Shown piece by piece: positions 8,299 to 16,741 of a stretch of 55,280 nt of DNA (position 1 is the first letter of the stretch; each line of letters starts with the position of its first letter). The notes under the pieces were generated by a model. The model saw nothing but the letters and a program-made list of their open reading frames with translations, ran no database searches and was not told the DNA's origin. Position numbers and translations under genes: made by a program. This DNA comes from QNYZ01 sp964577615 (lineage in GTDB: Bacteria > Desulfobacterota > Desulfobacteria > Desulfobacterales > QNYZ01): NCBI GenBank assembly GCA_964577615.1, contig CAZNZW010000013.1, forward strand, positions 1-55,280, written 5' to 3'.

Positions 8299-9411
8299 CT
8301 ATAGCACGGAATCCAGCGGGGTATATGCCATGTCAAAGGCATCGGCCACCCCTTTGTAGGTTACCTTGCCGTCGATAATATTGATCCCCTTGGCCAGATC
8401 AGGGTGCTGCCGGGCGGCTATTTTGTACCCCTTGTCCGCCAGAATCATCGCATAGGGCAGAGTGGCGTTGGTCAGCGCCAGGGTGGATGTCATGGAGACC
8501 GCACCCGGCATATTGGCCACACAATAGTGGACAATGCCGTCAACCTCATAGATCGGGTCATCATGTGTGGTGGGTTTGGATGTTTCAATACAGCCCCCCT
8601 GGTCGATGGCCACGTCCACGATGACCGATCCTTTTTTCATCAGGCCGAGCATGTCACGGGTGACCAGGCGGGGCGCCTGCGCGCCCGGAATCAGCACGGC
8701 GCCGATAACCAGATCGGCTTCGGTAAGCAGATCTCTGATGGTCGTCGGGTTGGACATGAGCGCGAAGCAATTTTTCGGCATCACATCGGAAAGGTATCGC
8801 AGCCGTTCGAGGTTGGTGTCGAGCAGGTAAACCTTGGCGCCCAGGCCGCAGGCCACCTTGGCCGCATTTGTTCCCACAATCCCGCCGCCGATAACCACCA
8901 CGGTCCCCGGGCTGACACCCGGAACGCCGCTGAGCAGGACTCCCTTGCCGCCATACGTTTTTTCGAGGTATTTGGCGCCTTCCTGAATGGCCATCCGGCC
9001 GGCGACTTCACTCATCGGTGTCAGCAGGGGCAGATGTCCCTGTCCGGTCTCCACGGTTTCATAGGCAATGGCAATGCCTTTGCTCGCAATTACCGCTTTG
9101 GTCAGCGCTTCGGCCGCCGCAAAATGGAAGTAGGTGAAGACGATCTGTCCCTCCCGGATCATGTCGTACTCCACCGGCAGCGGTTCTTTGACTTTCATGA
9201 CCATTTCGCAGGAACCATAAATCTCCCCGGGGGTGGCTATGATGTCAGCGCCTGCGGCAACATAGGCGTCATCCCCAAAACCAGATCCCGCCCCCGCCGT
9301 GGTCTCAATGCATACCTTGTGCCCGTGGGCAACCATCTGTTCAACCCCGGCCGGTGTCATGGCCACCCGGTTCTCTTTTGTCTTGATCTCTTTTAAAACA
9401 CCAATTTTCAT
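8299..9411 (-). CDS. ald: Alanine dehydrogenase
   Basis: A 370-residue NAD-dependent L-alanine dehydrogenase that interconverts L-alanine with pyruvate and ammonium. The length and catalytic numbering match the family exactly: substrate-binding Lys75 in KVKEP and catalytic His96 in TYFHFAA. The NAD-binding glycine motif is VVVIGGGIVGTNAA near residue 172. The N-terminal MKIGVLKEIKTKENRVAMTP is diagnostic. It could provide ammonium and pyruvate from alanine, or recycle the amino acceptor of the aminotransferases next to it. It lies 58 nt downstream of the transaldolase gene in the same orientation. Confidence 0.95.
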   Translation of the reverse strand: MKIGVLKEIKTKENRVAMTPAGVEQMVAHGHKVCIETTAGAGSGFGDDAYVAAGADIIATPGEIYGSCEMVMKVKEPLPVEYDMIREGQIVFTYFHFAAAEALTKAVIASKGIAIAYETVETGQGHLPLLTPMSEVAGRMAIQEGAKYLEKTYGGKGVLLSGVPGVSPGTVVVIGGGIVGTNAAKVACGLGAKVYLLDTNLERLRYLSDVMPKNCFALMSNPTTIRDLLTEADLVIGAVLIPGAQAPRLVTRDMLGLMKKGSVIVDVAIDQGGCIETSKPTTHDDPIYEVDGIVHYCVANMPGAVSMTSTLALTNATLPYAMILADKGYKIAARQHPDLAKGINIIDGKVTYKGVADAFDMAYTPLDSVL

Positions 9412-9468
9412 GGCATGACCTCTTTTTTAATATAAGAAGTTAGATGGATACGTTTGGTTTATCTGGCT

Positions 9469-10668
9469 TCAGCTCACACCCAGACATTTTCCGGCAAATG
9501 CCACCATCTCTCCGGTGGCTTTGGAAAACTGATCGGCGGTTTTCTGCAGAGCGACCAGGCTGTTGTACTCATCGCGACTGTAACCGTCGACCGCGTATGA
9601 TTTTTCAAAATACGGAATACGCATCAGCTTGTCCATGACATCGGCGGGAATGTCCGCATGAATCCGGTCTTTTTCGAAAACAATTTTGTGTGCATCCTCA
9701 AAGTTGATGACCTGGTCGATAAATGACGGCGGACAGGTAACCACCACGGCCGCGCCGGTTTTTTCTTCCAGGTGCCACAATCGGGTTTCGCCGTCAACGG
9801 TCGGTCCAAAACGCAGCGAGCAGGAGAGCATCCGGCTGGGCAGATTGTTATCTTCCAGGTATTGGTAGGCCTTTTTGAATATGGCCAGTTCCGCCATCCG
9901 GACATCGCCTTCACTCAGCTCAATGCCCTGTTCCTGACCCCGTTCGCGGAGTTCTCCCAAATCCCCAAACCGGGATTCCATGTGGGTAATCACCGAACGC
10001 CACTGGCTGAGATCCACATTGTCGGCCCTGGCTTTTTCCAGTCCTCTTTCCACCGAACGGGCACAGTCGACCAGTTGAGGCAGGACAAATGTCAGGGTGT
10101 TGTTGGTGGAAATTCCCCGGGCGGTAAGTTCTTCAATCACCTCGTATCCCTGGCTGGAACCGGGTACCTTGATCATGACATTGGGGTTGATGGCGGCCAG
10201 ATCCAGGGCCTGTTTGAGCATGGCATCTTTATCAAAAACACTGCGGGGGTCCACCTGGCCGGAAAGGTAACCTTCCTTATAACCGGTTTTTTCAAACAGC
10301 GGCAGATACATCTCGGACCCGCGTCGAACCACGTCTTTGTAGAGTTCCCAAAACAGGGATTCCGTATCAATGCCGGGATGATCCGCGATCATTTTTCTGG
10401 CGACATCTTCCCAGAAAGGCGGGTCGTCCTGCACCGCCTGCAGCGACAGTGCCGGGTTGGTGGTTACACCGCGGAACAGCTGGGATTCCGGGTCATTTAC
10501 GTTGTACATGCGGTCAAACTGGCCCTGCATGATCTCCTGATTTTCCGGGGTCGCCTTGGCAAGCATTTTGCGGCACCAGTTGTCAAAGATGACAGGTGAC
10601 GAATCCCACCAGATTTCCATCCCCGGGCTGACTTCGACGAGCTTTTCAAGTAAATTCTTTTTTTCCAT
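9469..10668 (-). CDS. Transaldolase family protein
   Basis: A 399-residue protein with the transaldolase signature GVTTNPAL (67-74) and the Schiff-base lysine Lys167 in VMIKVPG. Transaldolases move a dihydroxyacetone unit between sugar phosphates in the cytoplasm. At about 400 residues it is longer than classical TalB (about 315) or the short TalC type (about 215), so it belongs to one of the longer, less-studied subfamilies and its sugar substrates cannot be assigned. The start at 10668 has an ideal AGGAGAAG ribosome-binding site; a longer frame to 10719 lacks one. It sits just downstream of the GntR regulator and of transketolase, consistent with a shared non-oxidative pentose-phosphate role. 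Confidence 0.87.
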   Translation of the reverse strand: MEKKNLLEKLVEVSPGMEIWWDSSPVIFDNWCRKMLAKATPENQEIMQGQFDRMYNVNDPESQLFRGVTTNPALSLQAVQDDPPFWEDVARKMIADHPGIDTESLFWELYKDVVRRGSEMYLPLFEKTGYKEGYLSGQVDPRSVFDKDAMLKQALDLAAINPNVMIKVPGSSQGYEVIEELTARGISTNNTLTFVLPQLVDCARSVERGLEKARADNVDLSQWRSVITHMESRFGDLGELRERGQEQGIELSEGDVRMAELAIFKKAYQYLEDNNLPSRMLSCSLRFGPTVDGETRLWHLEEKTGAAVVVTCPPSFIDQVINFEDAHKIVFEKDRIHADIPADVMDKLMRIPYFEKSYAVDGYSRDEYNSLVALQKTADQFSKATGEMVAFAGKCLGVS

Positions 10669-10787
10669 CGGTCTTCTCCTTAAATCAAAGCGGTTAAATA
10701 GTGACACCGGGTTGTACATTCCCTGTTGCCGTATTTTCCTTTTCCGACTTTTTGCCCCCCCATTTAACGTTTTTTAAACAGTTTTTA

Positions 10788-11540
10788 TCATTGGGTCAGG
10801 TGATACTGGCCCAGCTCGACCTCAAACGCATACTTGTCGCCGCGGAAGTAACAGCATAGCACCTCCACGGGGATATTGTGATCGTTGTACGTTACGCTTT
10901 CCATGTACAGGGCGGCCGTATTTTTTTTGACACCCAGCAGTCCGGCGATTTTTTTATTCAGATTGACCGCCCGGATGGTCTGCTCACACCGGGCCAGCGT
11001 CACGTCAAAATCTTCGCTGAATATTTTATACATGGATCCGGTCAGATCCATTTCCAGAATGCCATCAAAAAGATCCACCGGCAGATAGGTTTCCTCATAG
11101 ATCAGGGGGATATTTTCACCGGTTCGCAGACGCCGGATGGCAATCACCCGGCTGTCGGGATTGAGCCCCAGGTGCCGGGCAACCGGCTGGTGGGGCGTTT
11201 CGTACCCCTTTCCCAGGAGACGGGTTTTTTCACGAAAACCGGCCAGGTTCAATTCCTGCGAAAAGCTTGAAATTCGGTTGAGTTTGTGTTTCAGCGCCAC
11301 CGGTTCCGAAGCGGTTACAAAAGTACCCAGTCCCTTGACTTTCCGAATCATTCCCTGGGCACCCAGTTCGGCCACCGCCTGCCGCAATGTATTGCGGTTC
11401 ACGCCGCACATGCGGGAAAGCTCGATTTCCGAAGGGAGCTTTTCCCCCGGTGCATACCTTCCCATCAGAATAGATTCCCGCAGCCACGCACTGATCTGGA
11501 GGTATTTGGGAATCGGGTTGTTGGTGTCGACGATTTTCAA
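10788..11540 (-). CDS. GntR-family transcriptional regulator, HutC/UTRA type
   Basis: A 250-residue repressor-type protein with an N-terminal winged helix (about residues 10-75; GEKLPSEIELSRMCGVNRNTLRQAVAEL carries the recognition helix) and a C-terminal UTRA ligand-binding domain (about 95-245; IPLIYEETYLP is typical). HutC-type members bind GTNTANAC palindromes and usually respond to a pathway metabolite. Two such octamers are visible, one upstream of transketolase (13613-13620) and one upstream of dctP (15270-15277), which suggests control of both divergent operons. The gene itself lies between transketolase and transaldolase on the same strand. The ligand is unknown; a sugar or polyol phosphate would fit the context. 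Confidence 0.9.
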   Translation of the reverse strand: MKIVDTNNPIPKYLQISAWLRESILMGRYAPGEKLPSEIELSRMCGVNRNTLRQAVAELGAQGMIRKVKGLGTFVTASEPVALKHKLNRISSFSQELNLAGFREKTRLLGKGYETPHQPVARHLGLNPDSRVIAIRRLRTGENIPLIYEETYLPVDLFDGILEMDLTGSMYKIFSEDFDVTLARCEQTIRAVNLNKKIAGLLGVKKNTAALYMESVTYNDHNIPVEVLCCYFRGDKYAFEVELGQYHLTQ

Positions 11541-11609
11541 TGGTTATGCTTTATTGTAATAGTGTGCCTGAAAGCGGCCATGATTAAAATGCCTGCCGGC
11601 AGGTTTTGT

Positions 11610-13502
11610 TTACCGGTCCAGAAGGTCCATGACTTTTTTTCGGATGCTTTCAGGATCCAGACCCTGATAGGGGATCTGTTCGCCCAGGCCGCCGTGGCCC
11701 TCTTTTGATGTGCCGAGACGGGCGTAGCGGGCCTTGAACCCTCTTTCCAGCAGCCAGGTGCCGAACCGGGCGCCGAGGCCCGTTTTGATATTCTGGGTTT
11801 CCACCACCAGAACAAAGGGATGGCGCTGTATCTGCGCCATCATCTCTTCATCCACAACGTTCAGGGTGGGTTTGTTGATCAGGGCGACGTGGATGCCGCC
11901 GGCCCGCAACCGTTCGACCACATCAAGGCAGCGGTACAGCATTTCCCCGTAGGAGACGATGACGCCCTGGTCCCCCTCCCGGATTACCTCATCCCGGCCG
12001 GGGACAAATTCATACCCGCCGCCAAAGCGCGCCTCCTGCTTTTCGTCCAGAATAAACGGGGTGGCGGACCGGGTGGAGAAGACAAACCGAAGGCCGTCAT
12101 CATTGAAAATGGTCTTGAGAATGGCCTGCATCTGGCTGGAATCGGCCGGGAAGTACAGACGGGTGTTGTCATCTTCCGGCAGGCCGTTGTCGGCAAAAAA
12201 GTTATTGATCCCGAAATGGCAGGTGTTGTCCGCCATATCGTCCACGCCGGCATGGGAAAAGTGGGCCAGCACGTTGGCCCGGTTCAAGCGGGCCATGGTG
12301 ATTTCCGATGCCACCATTTCCAGGAAGGCGGAAAAAGTGCCGAAAATCCCCTGTCTGCCTTTTTCCGCGCCAAAACCGGCCGCCACCGAGAAGTTGTTGC
12401 GCTCCATGATGCCGGCGGTCACATACACCTCGGGATAGGTTTTGCGGATATGGTGCAGGCCGCAGGACCCTTCCAGATCCGAGTCCACCACCAGCACCCG
12501 CGACTGGCGATCCGGCATGTCCGCCAGGATGTCACAGACGAATTTCCCGAAGTTGTCCCGGTTTTTGGCTTTATCCGCAGTGCTGCCCAGGCAGACGGCC
12601 GGCGCGGCCGGTTTGCTGGATGATTCCAGGGCCGCCACCGCGGCTGCGTGCCCTTTGTCTTTCAGGTAAGCGATGGCCAGATCAACCGGGATCACATCGT
12701 GTCCCTTGGGAATGCCTTCGATCCCCGGCACGCCGACAGCCATCTTGCGCTTGTTGATCAACGCCATCGGCCCGTCCGCCGTTAATGCTTTTTGAATCCG
12801 TTGATAGAGGGATTTGAGATCCTCGCCGGCGCCGGTATCCACCGACAGACCGTGACCCCCCAGCGTGCCCGCAACGGAAAATCCCTTCAAATAGTCACTG
12901 GGATGTCCAGCAATGGTTACGTCGTTGTCGTCGATGAGCAGTTTGACATTGAGCTTCCGGGCCACCGCATACCGGGCGGCTTCGGCATCACCGCCTTCCT
13001 GCTGGGATCCATCGCTGCCAAACATCACCACGGCCTTGTCCGGATGCGCGGCGGCCACGCCATTGACATAACTCCACATGTGGCCCAGCCGGCCCGAACT
13101 GAAAAACACGCCCTGGGCATCATCCCGTTCAGGGTGACCGTACAGGCCGCTTTCAAATTCGCGGTAGTGCAGCAGTGCTTCCGGCGGCTTATATCCATTG
13201 ATCACCGCCATGATGTATTGAATGGCGACGCGATGGCCGGCCTCGTCAAAAAAGACCGGGTAAATGGAATCGTTTCCCTTGATAAAGGCATCAACAATCA
13301 AGAGTTCCGGAACAATATCGTAGGCCCCGCCGGTATGACCGCCCAGACCCTTGGTATTGGCATGGGCGGTAAAAAAGACAATGCTGTCACGGACAAGATC
13401 GATATTGGCCTGCAGCTGCGCCGCCTGGTCGTCGGTAATCTCTGGCCGGGACAGGGGAAATGACAATGCGTTAAATGCACTCAAATCGATGGGGAATTTC
13501 AT
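11610..13502 (-). CDS. tkt: Transketolase
   Basis: A 630-residue thiamine-diphosphate enzyme that transfers two-carbon ketol units between sugar phosphates. The ThDP/metal motif runs from GSDGSQQEGG (about residue 160) to LLIDDNDVTI; the Glu of the central pyrimidine domain lies in GIMERNNFSVAAGFG, and FGTFSAF follows. The length fits the family. The start at 13502 (MKFPIDL) was preferred over 13517 because GGGAGA lies about nine bases before it. It differs noticeably from E. coli TktA, so it may be a pathway-specific paralogue. A promoter and a HutC operator are visible upstream. Together with the transaldolase it could rearrange C4-C7 sugar phosphates. Confidence 0.9.
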   Translation of the reverse strand: MKFPIDLSAFNALSFPLSRPEITDDQAAQLQANIDLVRDSIVFFTAHANTKGLGGHTGGAYDIVPELLIVDAFIKGNDSIYPVFFDEAGHRVAIQYIMAVINGYKPPEALLHYREFESGLYGHPERDDAQGVFFSSGRLGHMWSYVNGVAAAHPDKAVVMFGSDGSQQEGGDAEAARYAVARKLNVKLLIDDNDVTIAGHPSDYLKGFSVAGTLGGHGLSVDTGAGEDLKSLYQRIQKALTADGPMALINKRKMAVGVPGIEGIPKGHDVIPVDLAIAYLKDKGHAAAVAALESSSKPAAPAVCLGSTADKAKNRDNFGKFVCDILADMPDRQSRVLVVDSDLEGSCGLHHIRKTYPEVYVTAGIMERNNFSVAAGFGAEKGRQGIFGTFSAFLEMVASEITMARLNRANVLAHFSHAGVDDMADNTCHFGINNFFADNGLPEDDNTRLYFPADSSQMQAILKTIFNDDGLRFVFSTRSATPFILDEKQEARFGGGYEFVPGRDEVIREGDQGVIVSYGEMLYRCLDVVERLRAGGIHVALINKPTLNVVDEEMMAQIQRHPFVLVVETQNIKTGLGARFGTWLLERGFKARYARLGTSKEGHGGLGEQIPYQGLDPESIRKKVMDLLDR

Positions 13503-13612
13503 TTTTGGGTCTCCCATATGTGTCGATTAATTTTATTTCCGGGGATACCGGTTCTCGGACAGCCCCTTGAAAACCATTCGGCGCCGATGCTTTGCTGTCT
13601 ATCGGTATATAT

Positions 13613-13620
13613 GTATAGAC
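13613..13620. promoter_or_regulatory. Candidate HutC-type operator upstream of transketolase
   Basis: GTATAGAC fits the HutC-subfamily consensus GTNTANAC exactly. A partial copy (GTATATAT, 13605-13612) abuts it. It lies just downstream of the predicted start of transcription, a position suited to repression. Confidence 0.5.
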
Positions 13621-13622
13621 AG

Positions 13623-13642
13623 GCATAAATTCACATTTATGC
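13623..13642. promoter_or_regulatory. Perfect 8-bp inverted repeat next to the operator
   Basis: GCATAAAT (13623-13630) and ATTTATGC (13635-13642) flank TCAC. It spans the predicted -10 region of the transketolase promoter and could be a second regulator site. Confidence 0.4.
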
Positions 13643-13662
13643 CCCCCATCGGGACTTGTCAA
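13634..13662 (-). promoter_or_regulatory. Candidate sigma-70 promoter for transketolase
   Basis: On the minus strand a perfect -35 TTGACA (13662-13657) is followed after 17 nt by a weak -10, TAAATG (13639-13634). A weak -10 next to operator sequences is common for a regulated promoter. Confidence 0.4.
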
Positions 13663-13709
13663 TACATATTTCCATCCTCTGGTATCTTTTTTATTAAATG
13701 CCTGACAGG

Positions 13710-14657
13710 TCAGACGGCCACGCCGTATGATTCTTTGATAAACGCCATGTTTTCAATGGCATGGTCATATTTTTCCCGGCCATAAGTATAATAGTCAAAA
13801 GTGATTTTGGAAATATTCAATTGCACCAGGCTCCACAGAAACCAGTAAATGTCGGGAAAGGGTTTGAACAGATCGACGAAGAAGAGGGTCCGGTCCACGT
13901 TTTCGCCCTTGCAATATTCGGTCACGATGCCTTTTTCCGCTTCACGCGGAACCAGTATCTCCTGAAACATATCCGCGATGTCGTAGTACCGGGGGGCCAT
14001 GCCGGCATATTCCCAGTCGATGATATACATGTCTGAGGCGTATTTGGACCGGGCCTCTTCGTTGATCAGGATAAAATTGTCCGCAAGCAGATCGTTGTGA
14101 CAGGCCACAAATTCAGTTTCCGGAATATTGATGATGCTCGACAATTTGATGAGGCGGTCAATGGTCCCCGGAATATCGAATTCATCGTATTTTACATCCA
14201 GCCCGGCAAGGATAGCGGACATTTTCATGATTTCGTGCAACGGACTGAATACCTTTTTCAGCCGGATACCGCTGGCATGGATTTTTCGGATGGGGGCAAC
14301 GATTTTCGGGTACAGGGACGGGTCGTGGAAATGCTTGTTTTTCAGCACGAGGGCATCATCGATAAATTCGACAATGGTTGCCCCCTGGTCGGGCAGGTAT
14401 TTTATCAGGGGGGCGCCGACCCCCAGTTCGCACATTTTTTCAATGGCATGGGTCTCATGGTCACGATTGATAAACAGGTCGGTTTTATCGCCGTACACCC
14501 GAACGGTGTAATCTCCTTTTTCCGATTGAATCCGGTAGAGTTTATTGGTGATCCCCCCGCTCAACTGACTGACCCGAACGTCCAGTCCCTTCCATTCCGG
14601 CAATAATTCATAACATGTCTCCGGGGTAAATTCCCGGTCCAAAAGACGTTCACCCAT
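13710..14657 (-). CDS. Choline/ethanolamine-kinase-like phosphotransferase
   Basis: A 315-residue protein-kinase-fold phosphotransferase of the choline kinase / LicA / APH group. Visible motifs are the nucleotide loop QLSGGITNKLYRI (about residues 31-43), the catalytic loop CHNDLLADNFILI (about 186-198) with the Brenner-type H-N-D, and the metal-binding YIIDWEYAG (about 210-218). The start at 14657 was preferred over 14663 because AAAGGAGG lies nine bases before it. The substrate could be choline, ethanolamine, another amino alcohol or a small sugar. It is the first gene of the minus-strand block, divergent from the TRAP operon, so it may act on the imported compound. Confidence 0.82.
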   Translation of the reverse strand: MGERLLDREFTPETCYELLPEWKGLDVRVSQLSGGITNKLYRIQSEKGDYTVRVYGDKTDLFINRDHETHAIEKMCELGVGAPLIKYLPDQGATIVEFIDDALVLKNKHFHDPSLYPKIVAPIRKIHASGIRLKKVFSPLHEIMKMSAILAGLDVKYDEFDIPGTIDRLIKLSSIINIPETEFVACHNDLLADNFILINEEARSKYASDMYIIDWEYAGMAPRYYDIADMFQEILVPREAEKGIVTEYCKGENVDRTLFFVDLFKPFPDIYWFLWSLVQLNISKITFDYYTYGREKYDHAIENMAFIKESYGVAV

Positions 14658-15221
14658 GTGCATGCCCCTCCTTTCTCTATTTGGATACTTTTATTCGGTC
14701 AAAGCGGATATGAAAAAAAGTATAGCGAAGAAACATACCGAGTCAATCCTTTTCTGGATGAACCGGCGCCGGCAATTATTAAATCTTATGCCCGGCAGTA
14801 TTTGGGAAAACCAGATTGAAACACTCAAAACGGCCGAAAATCCGACACCTGCCATTTCAGCGTCAGAGGGGATTGATTTGTAACGAAAATATGGTGCAAT
14901 ATATCGATATGATAAGGTTTTCAAAATAATAGGTATCCCCGTTGGGAATGTGGAATAATCTTGGCGCCCACTTTAACGCCCAGTAGCCTGATGCAGAGCG
15001 AGCTGAAAATCACTCGATCTGGGCAGTACTGCCATCCGGCGTATCTTCGCAAAAAGCACTGGCCCGATAGCCGTTTTTTCATAAAAAACTTGACAACATC
15101 TTCCCCTGCAATGTAGTCAGAAGCTTCCAAATTGTAATTCATACCGCATCCAGATTTTTAGCAGTGGGGAGCCTTGACCGATTTGCAGATTACGGAACGG
15201 CCAAATCGCCAGGCAGATACA

Positions 15222-15241
15222 GCGCGTCTCCGGAGAGGCGC
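15222..15241. promoter_or_regulatory. Palindrome upstream of the TRAP operon
   Basis: GCGCGTCTCC and GGAGAGGCGC form a 20-nt zero-spacer inverted repeat with one mismatched pair. It lies about 220 nt before dctP and could be an operator or the end of a leader hairpin. Confidence 0.35.
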
Positions 15242-15269
15242 AGCGCGCTTAATTTTAATCCCTCGTCCT

Positions 15270-15277
15270 GTATATAC
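15270..15277. promoter_or_regulatory. Candidate HutC-type operator upstream of dctP
   Basis: GTATATAC is an exact, self-complementary match to GTNTANAC. It overlaps or abuts possible -10 hexamers (TATACA, 15273-15278; TATAAC, 15281-15286). It pairs logically with the octamer upstream of transketolase. Confidence 0.5.
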
Positions 15278-15460
15278 ATCTATAACATTAAACTGCGATA
15301 TTTTGGGTGGGCGGTATTTACGCAATTATGGTAAAGTGTCGATAACATCCTGACGGGCGGAGCATTTTGTCTGTGACGGGTGATTCCCATTAAGCTTGTT
15401 ATACCTTCGGTTGATTTGGCTGGCCGTTAACCCCAAACCCCATGAAAGGAGACAGGTAAA

Positions 15461-16510
15461 ATGAAGAGACGCGATTTTATCAAAAAGGCAGGAGTCGGCG
15501 CGGCTGCAGTCGCCGCAACAGCGGTAAACGCCCCTTATGTGCACGCTGCCAAGAAGACGACCATCAAATGGCGGATGCAGACGTATGCCGGTGCGGCACT
15601 GGCGCAGGAGGTCGTCAAGAAATCCGTTGACAAGTTCAACAAGGCCGCCAACGGCGAAATGCAGATTGATCTGTATACGGCGGATGAACTCGTGCCCCAG
15701 GGCGAACTGTTCCGGGCCGTGCAGAAAGGGACCATCGATGTTGTCCAGAGCGATGACGATTCCATTGCCGCTCCCGTTGACGTGGCGATTTTCGCGGCCT
15801 ATTTTCCACTTGGCCTGCGCTATTCTCTTGATGTACCCGTTTTGTGGAACGAGTTCGGGCTCAACAAGATATGGGAAGAGGCCTACAGCGAGATCAAAGG
15901 CGTCACCTGGCTCAGCGCTGGCAGCTGGGATCCCTGCAACTTTGCCACCACCAAACCGATTCGGCACCTGAAAGACCTCAAGGGGCTGCGGGTATACATG
16001 TTCCCCACCGGCGGTAAATTCATGCAGCAGTTCGGCGTTCTGCCGATGTCGCTTCCCTATGAAGATGTCCAGATGGCCCTGCAGACCAACGAGCTCGACG
16101 GCGTTGCCTGGTCCGGTATCACCGAAGATTACACGGTGGGCTGGGCCGATGTCACCAAATATTATCTGACCAACCCCATCTCCGGCGCCTGGGTCGGGTC
16201 CTACTTTGTCCACTCCGACTCCTGGGCCGCCGTGCCGGAACATCTCAAAACCCTGTTCCATCTCTGTATCGATTCCTCCCACTACCATCGCCAGTACTGG
16301 TACTGGTGGGGTGAAGCCCATTACCGTACTCAGGGCGGAAAGCTGGAACTGACATCGATTCCCAAGGAAGAATGGAAGCAGGTCGAAGACGCGGCCCTCA
16401 AATACTGGGACGACGTCGCCAAAAAGAGCCCGAGATGCGCAAAAGTGGTCAAAATATTGAAAGAGTACAACAAATCCATGGAAGATGCCGGTCCTCCCTA
16501 CCGGTATTAA
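15461..16510 (+). CDS. dctP: TRAP transporter substrate-binding protein (DctP family)
   Basis: A 349-residue periplasmic solute receptor of a tripartite ATP-independent transporter, which uses an ion gradient. The N-terminus MKRRDFIKKAGVGAAAVAATAV is a twin-arginine-type signal with a hydrophobic Ala-rich core and likely cleavage after YVHA. The DctP fold is recognisable from LKGLRVYMFPTGGKFMQQFGVLPMSLPYEDVQMAL (written here only as a region, about residues 170-205). It belongs to the branch often annotated for mannitol/aromatic-type substrates rather than C4-dicarboxylates, so the ligand is open. A GAAAGGAGACAGG ribosome-binding site precedes the ATG. The membrane subunits follow after a stem-loop, and a kinase follows them. 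Confidence 0.92.
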   Translation: MKRRDFIKKAGVGAAAVAATAVNAPYVHAAKKTTIKWRMQTYAGAALAQEVVKKSVDKFNKAANGEMQIDLYTADELVPQGELFRAVQKGTIDVVQSDDDSIAAPVDVAIFAAYFPLGLRYSLDVPVLWNEFGLNKIWEEAYSEIKGVTWLSAGSWDPCNFATTKPIRHLKDLKGLRVYMFPTGGKFMQQFGVLPMSLPYEDVQMALQTNELDGVAWSGITEDYTVGWADVTKYYLTNPISGAWVGSYFVHSDSWAAVPEHLKTLFHLCIDSSHYHRQYWYWWGEAHYRTQGGKLELTSIPKEEWKQVEDAALKYWDDVAKKSPRCAKVVKILKEYNKSMEDAGPPYRY

Positions 16511-16524
16511 GGGAAACCCCGCGG

Positions 16525-16565
16525 GCTGTCTTCTCCGGCGTTCGAAAAGTATCGGAGAAGACAGC
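16525..16565 (+). promoter_or_regulatory. Strong intercistronic stem-loop between dctP and dctQ
   Basis: Arms GCTGTCTTCTCCG (16525-16537) and CGGAGAAGACAGC (16553-16565) are perfectly complementary over 13 bp with a 15-nt loop. There is no T-run, so it is more likely an mRNA-stabilising or processing element than a full terminator. It would let the receptor be expressed above the membrane subunits. Confidence 0.6.
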
Positions 16566-16653
16566 TCCGAGCGGTCTGAGGCAGAATCCGGACCCACTGT
16601 TTATCCGTACCATATCTTCTGAAAAACTATGCCCCGTTCCGGCGGCAACATGT

Positions 16654-16678
16654 GGCGGCGTATCAATTCTGCGCCGCC
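16654..16678 (+). promoter_or_regulatory. Second stem-loop in the dctP-dctQ gap
   Basis: GGCGGCG (16654-16660) and CGCCGCC (16672-16678) pair perfectly over 7 bp. It lies about 60 nt before dctQ and may add to attenuation. Confidence 0.35.
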
Positions 16679-16741
16679 GGCAGCCGGACTGGGGCAAAAT
16701 ATCGGGTTTGATTTAGAGAAAGCTGAACGAAAGGGATTAAC

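Larger units (their letters stand above)
14664..15460. other. Non-coding divergent intergenic region
   Basis: About 800 nt between the choline-kinase-like gene and dctP. Short open frames exist on both strands, but none has a convincing ribosome-binding site together with recognisable protein sequence. Base composition around 14880-15140 is more AT-rich than in flanking genes, so it may hold a decayed gene. Near dctP it contains a palindrome (15222-15241) and a HutC-type operator (15270-15277). Confidence 0.5.

Noticed and set aside
14921..15142. A possible 73-residue minus-strand protein
   Set aside because: It has no ribosome-binding site and no similarity that I recognise; kept only as a low-interest observation on the AT-rich stretch.
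15326..16597. A 423-codon minus-strand frame over dctP
   Set aside because: It lies opposite a clear TRAP receptor gene and shows only low-complexity Gly/His/Asp-rich sequence.
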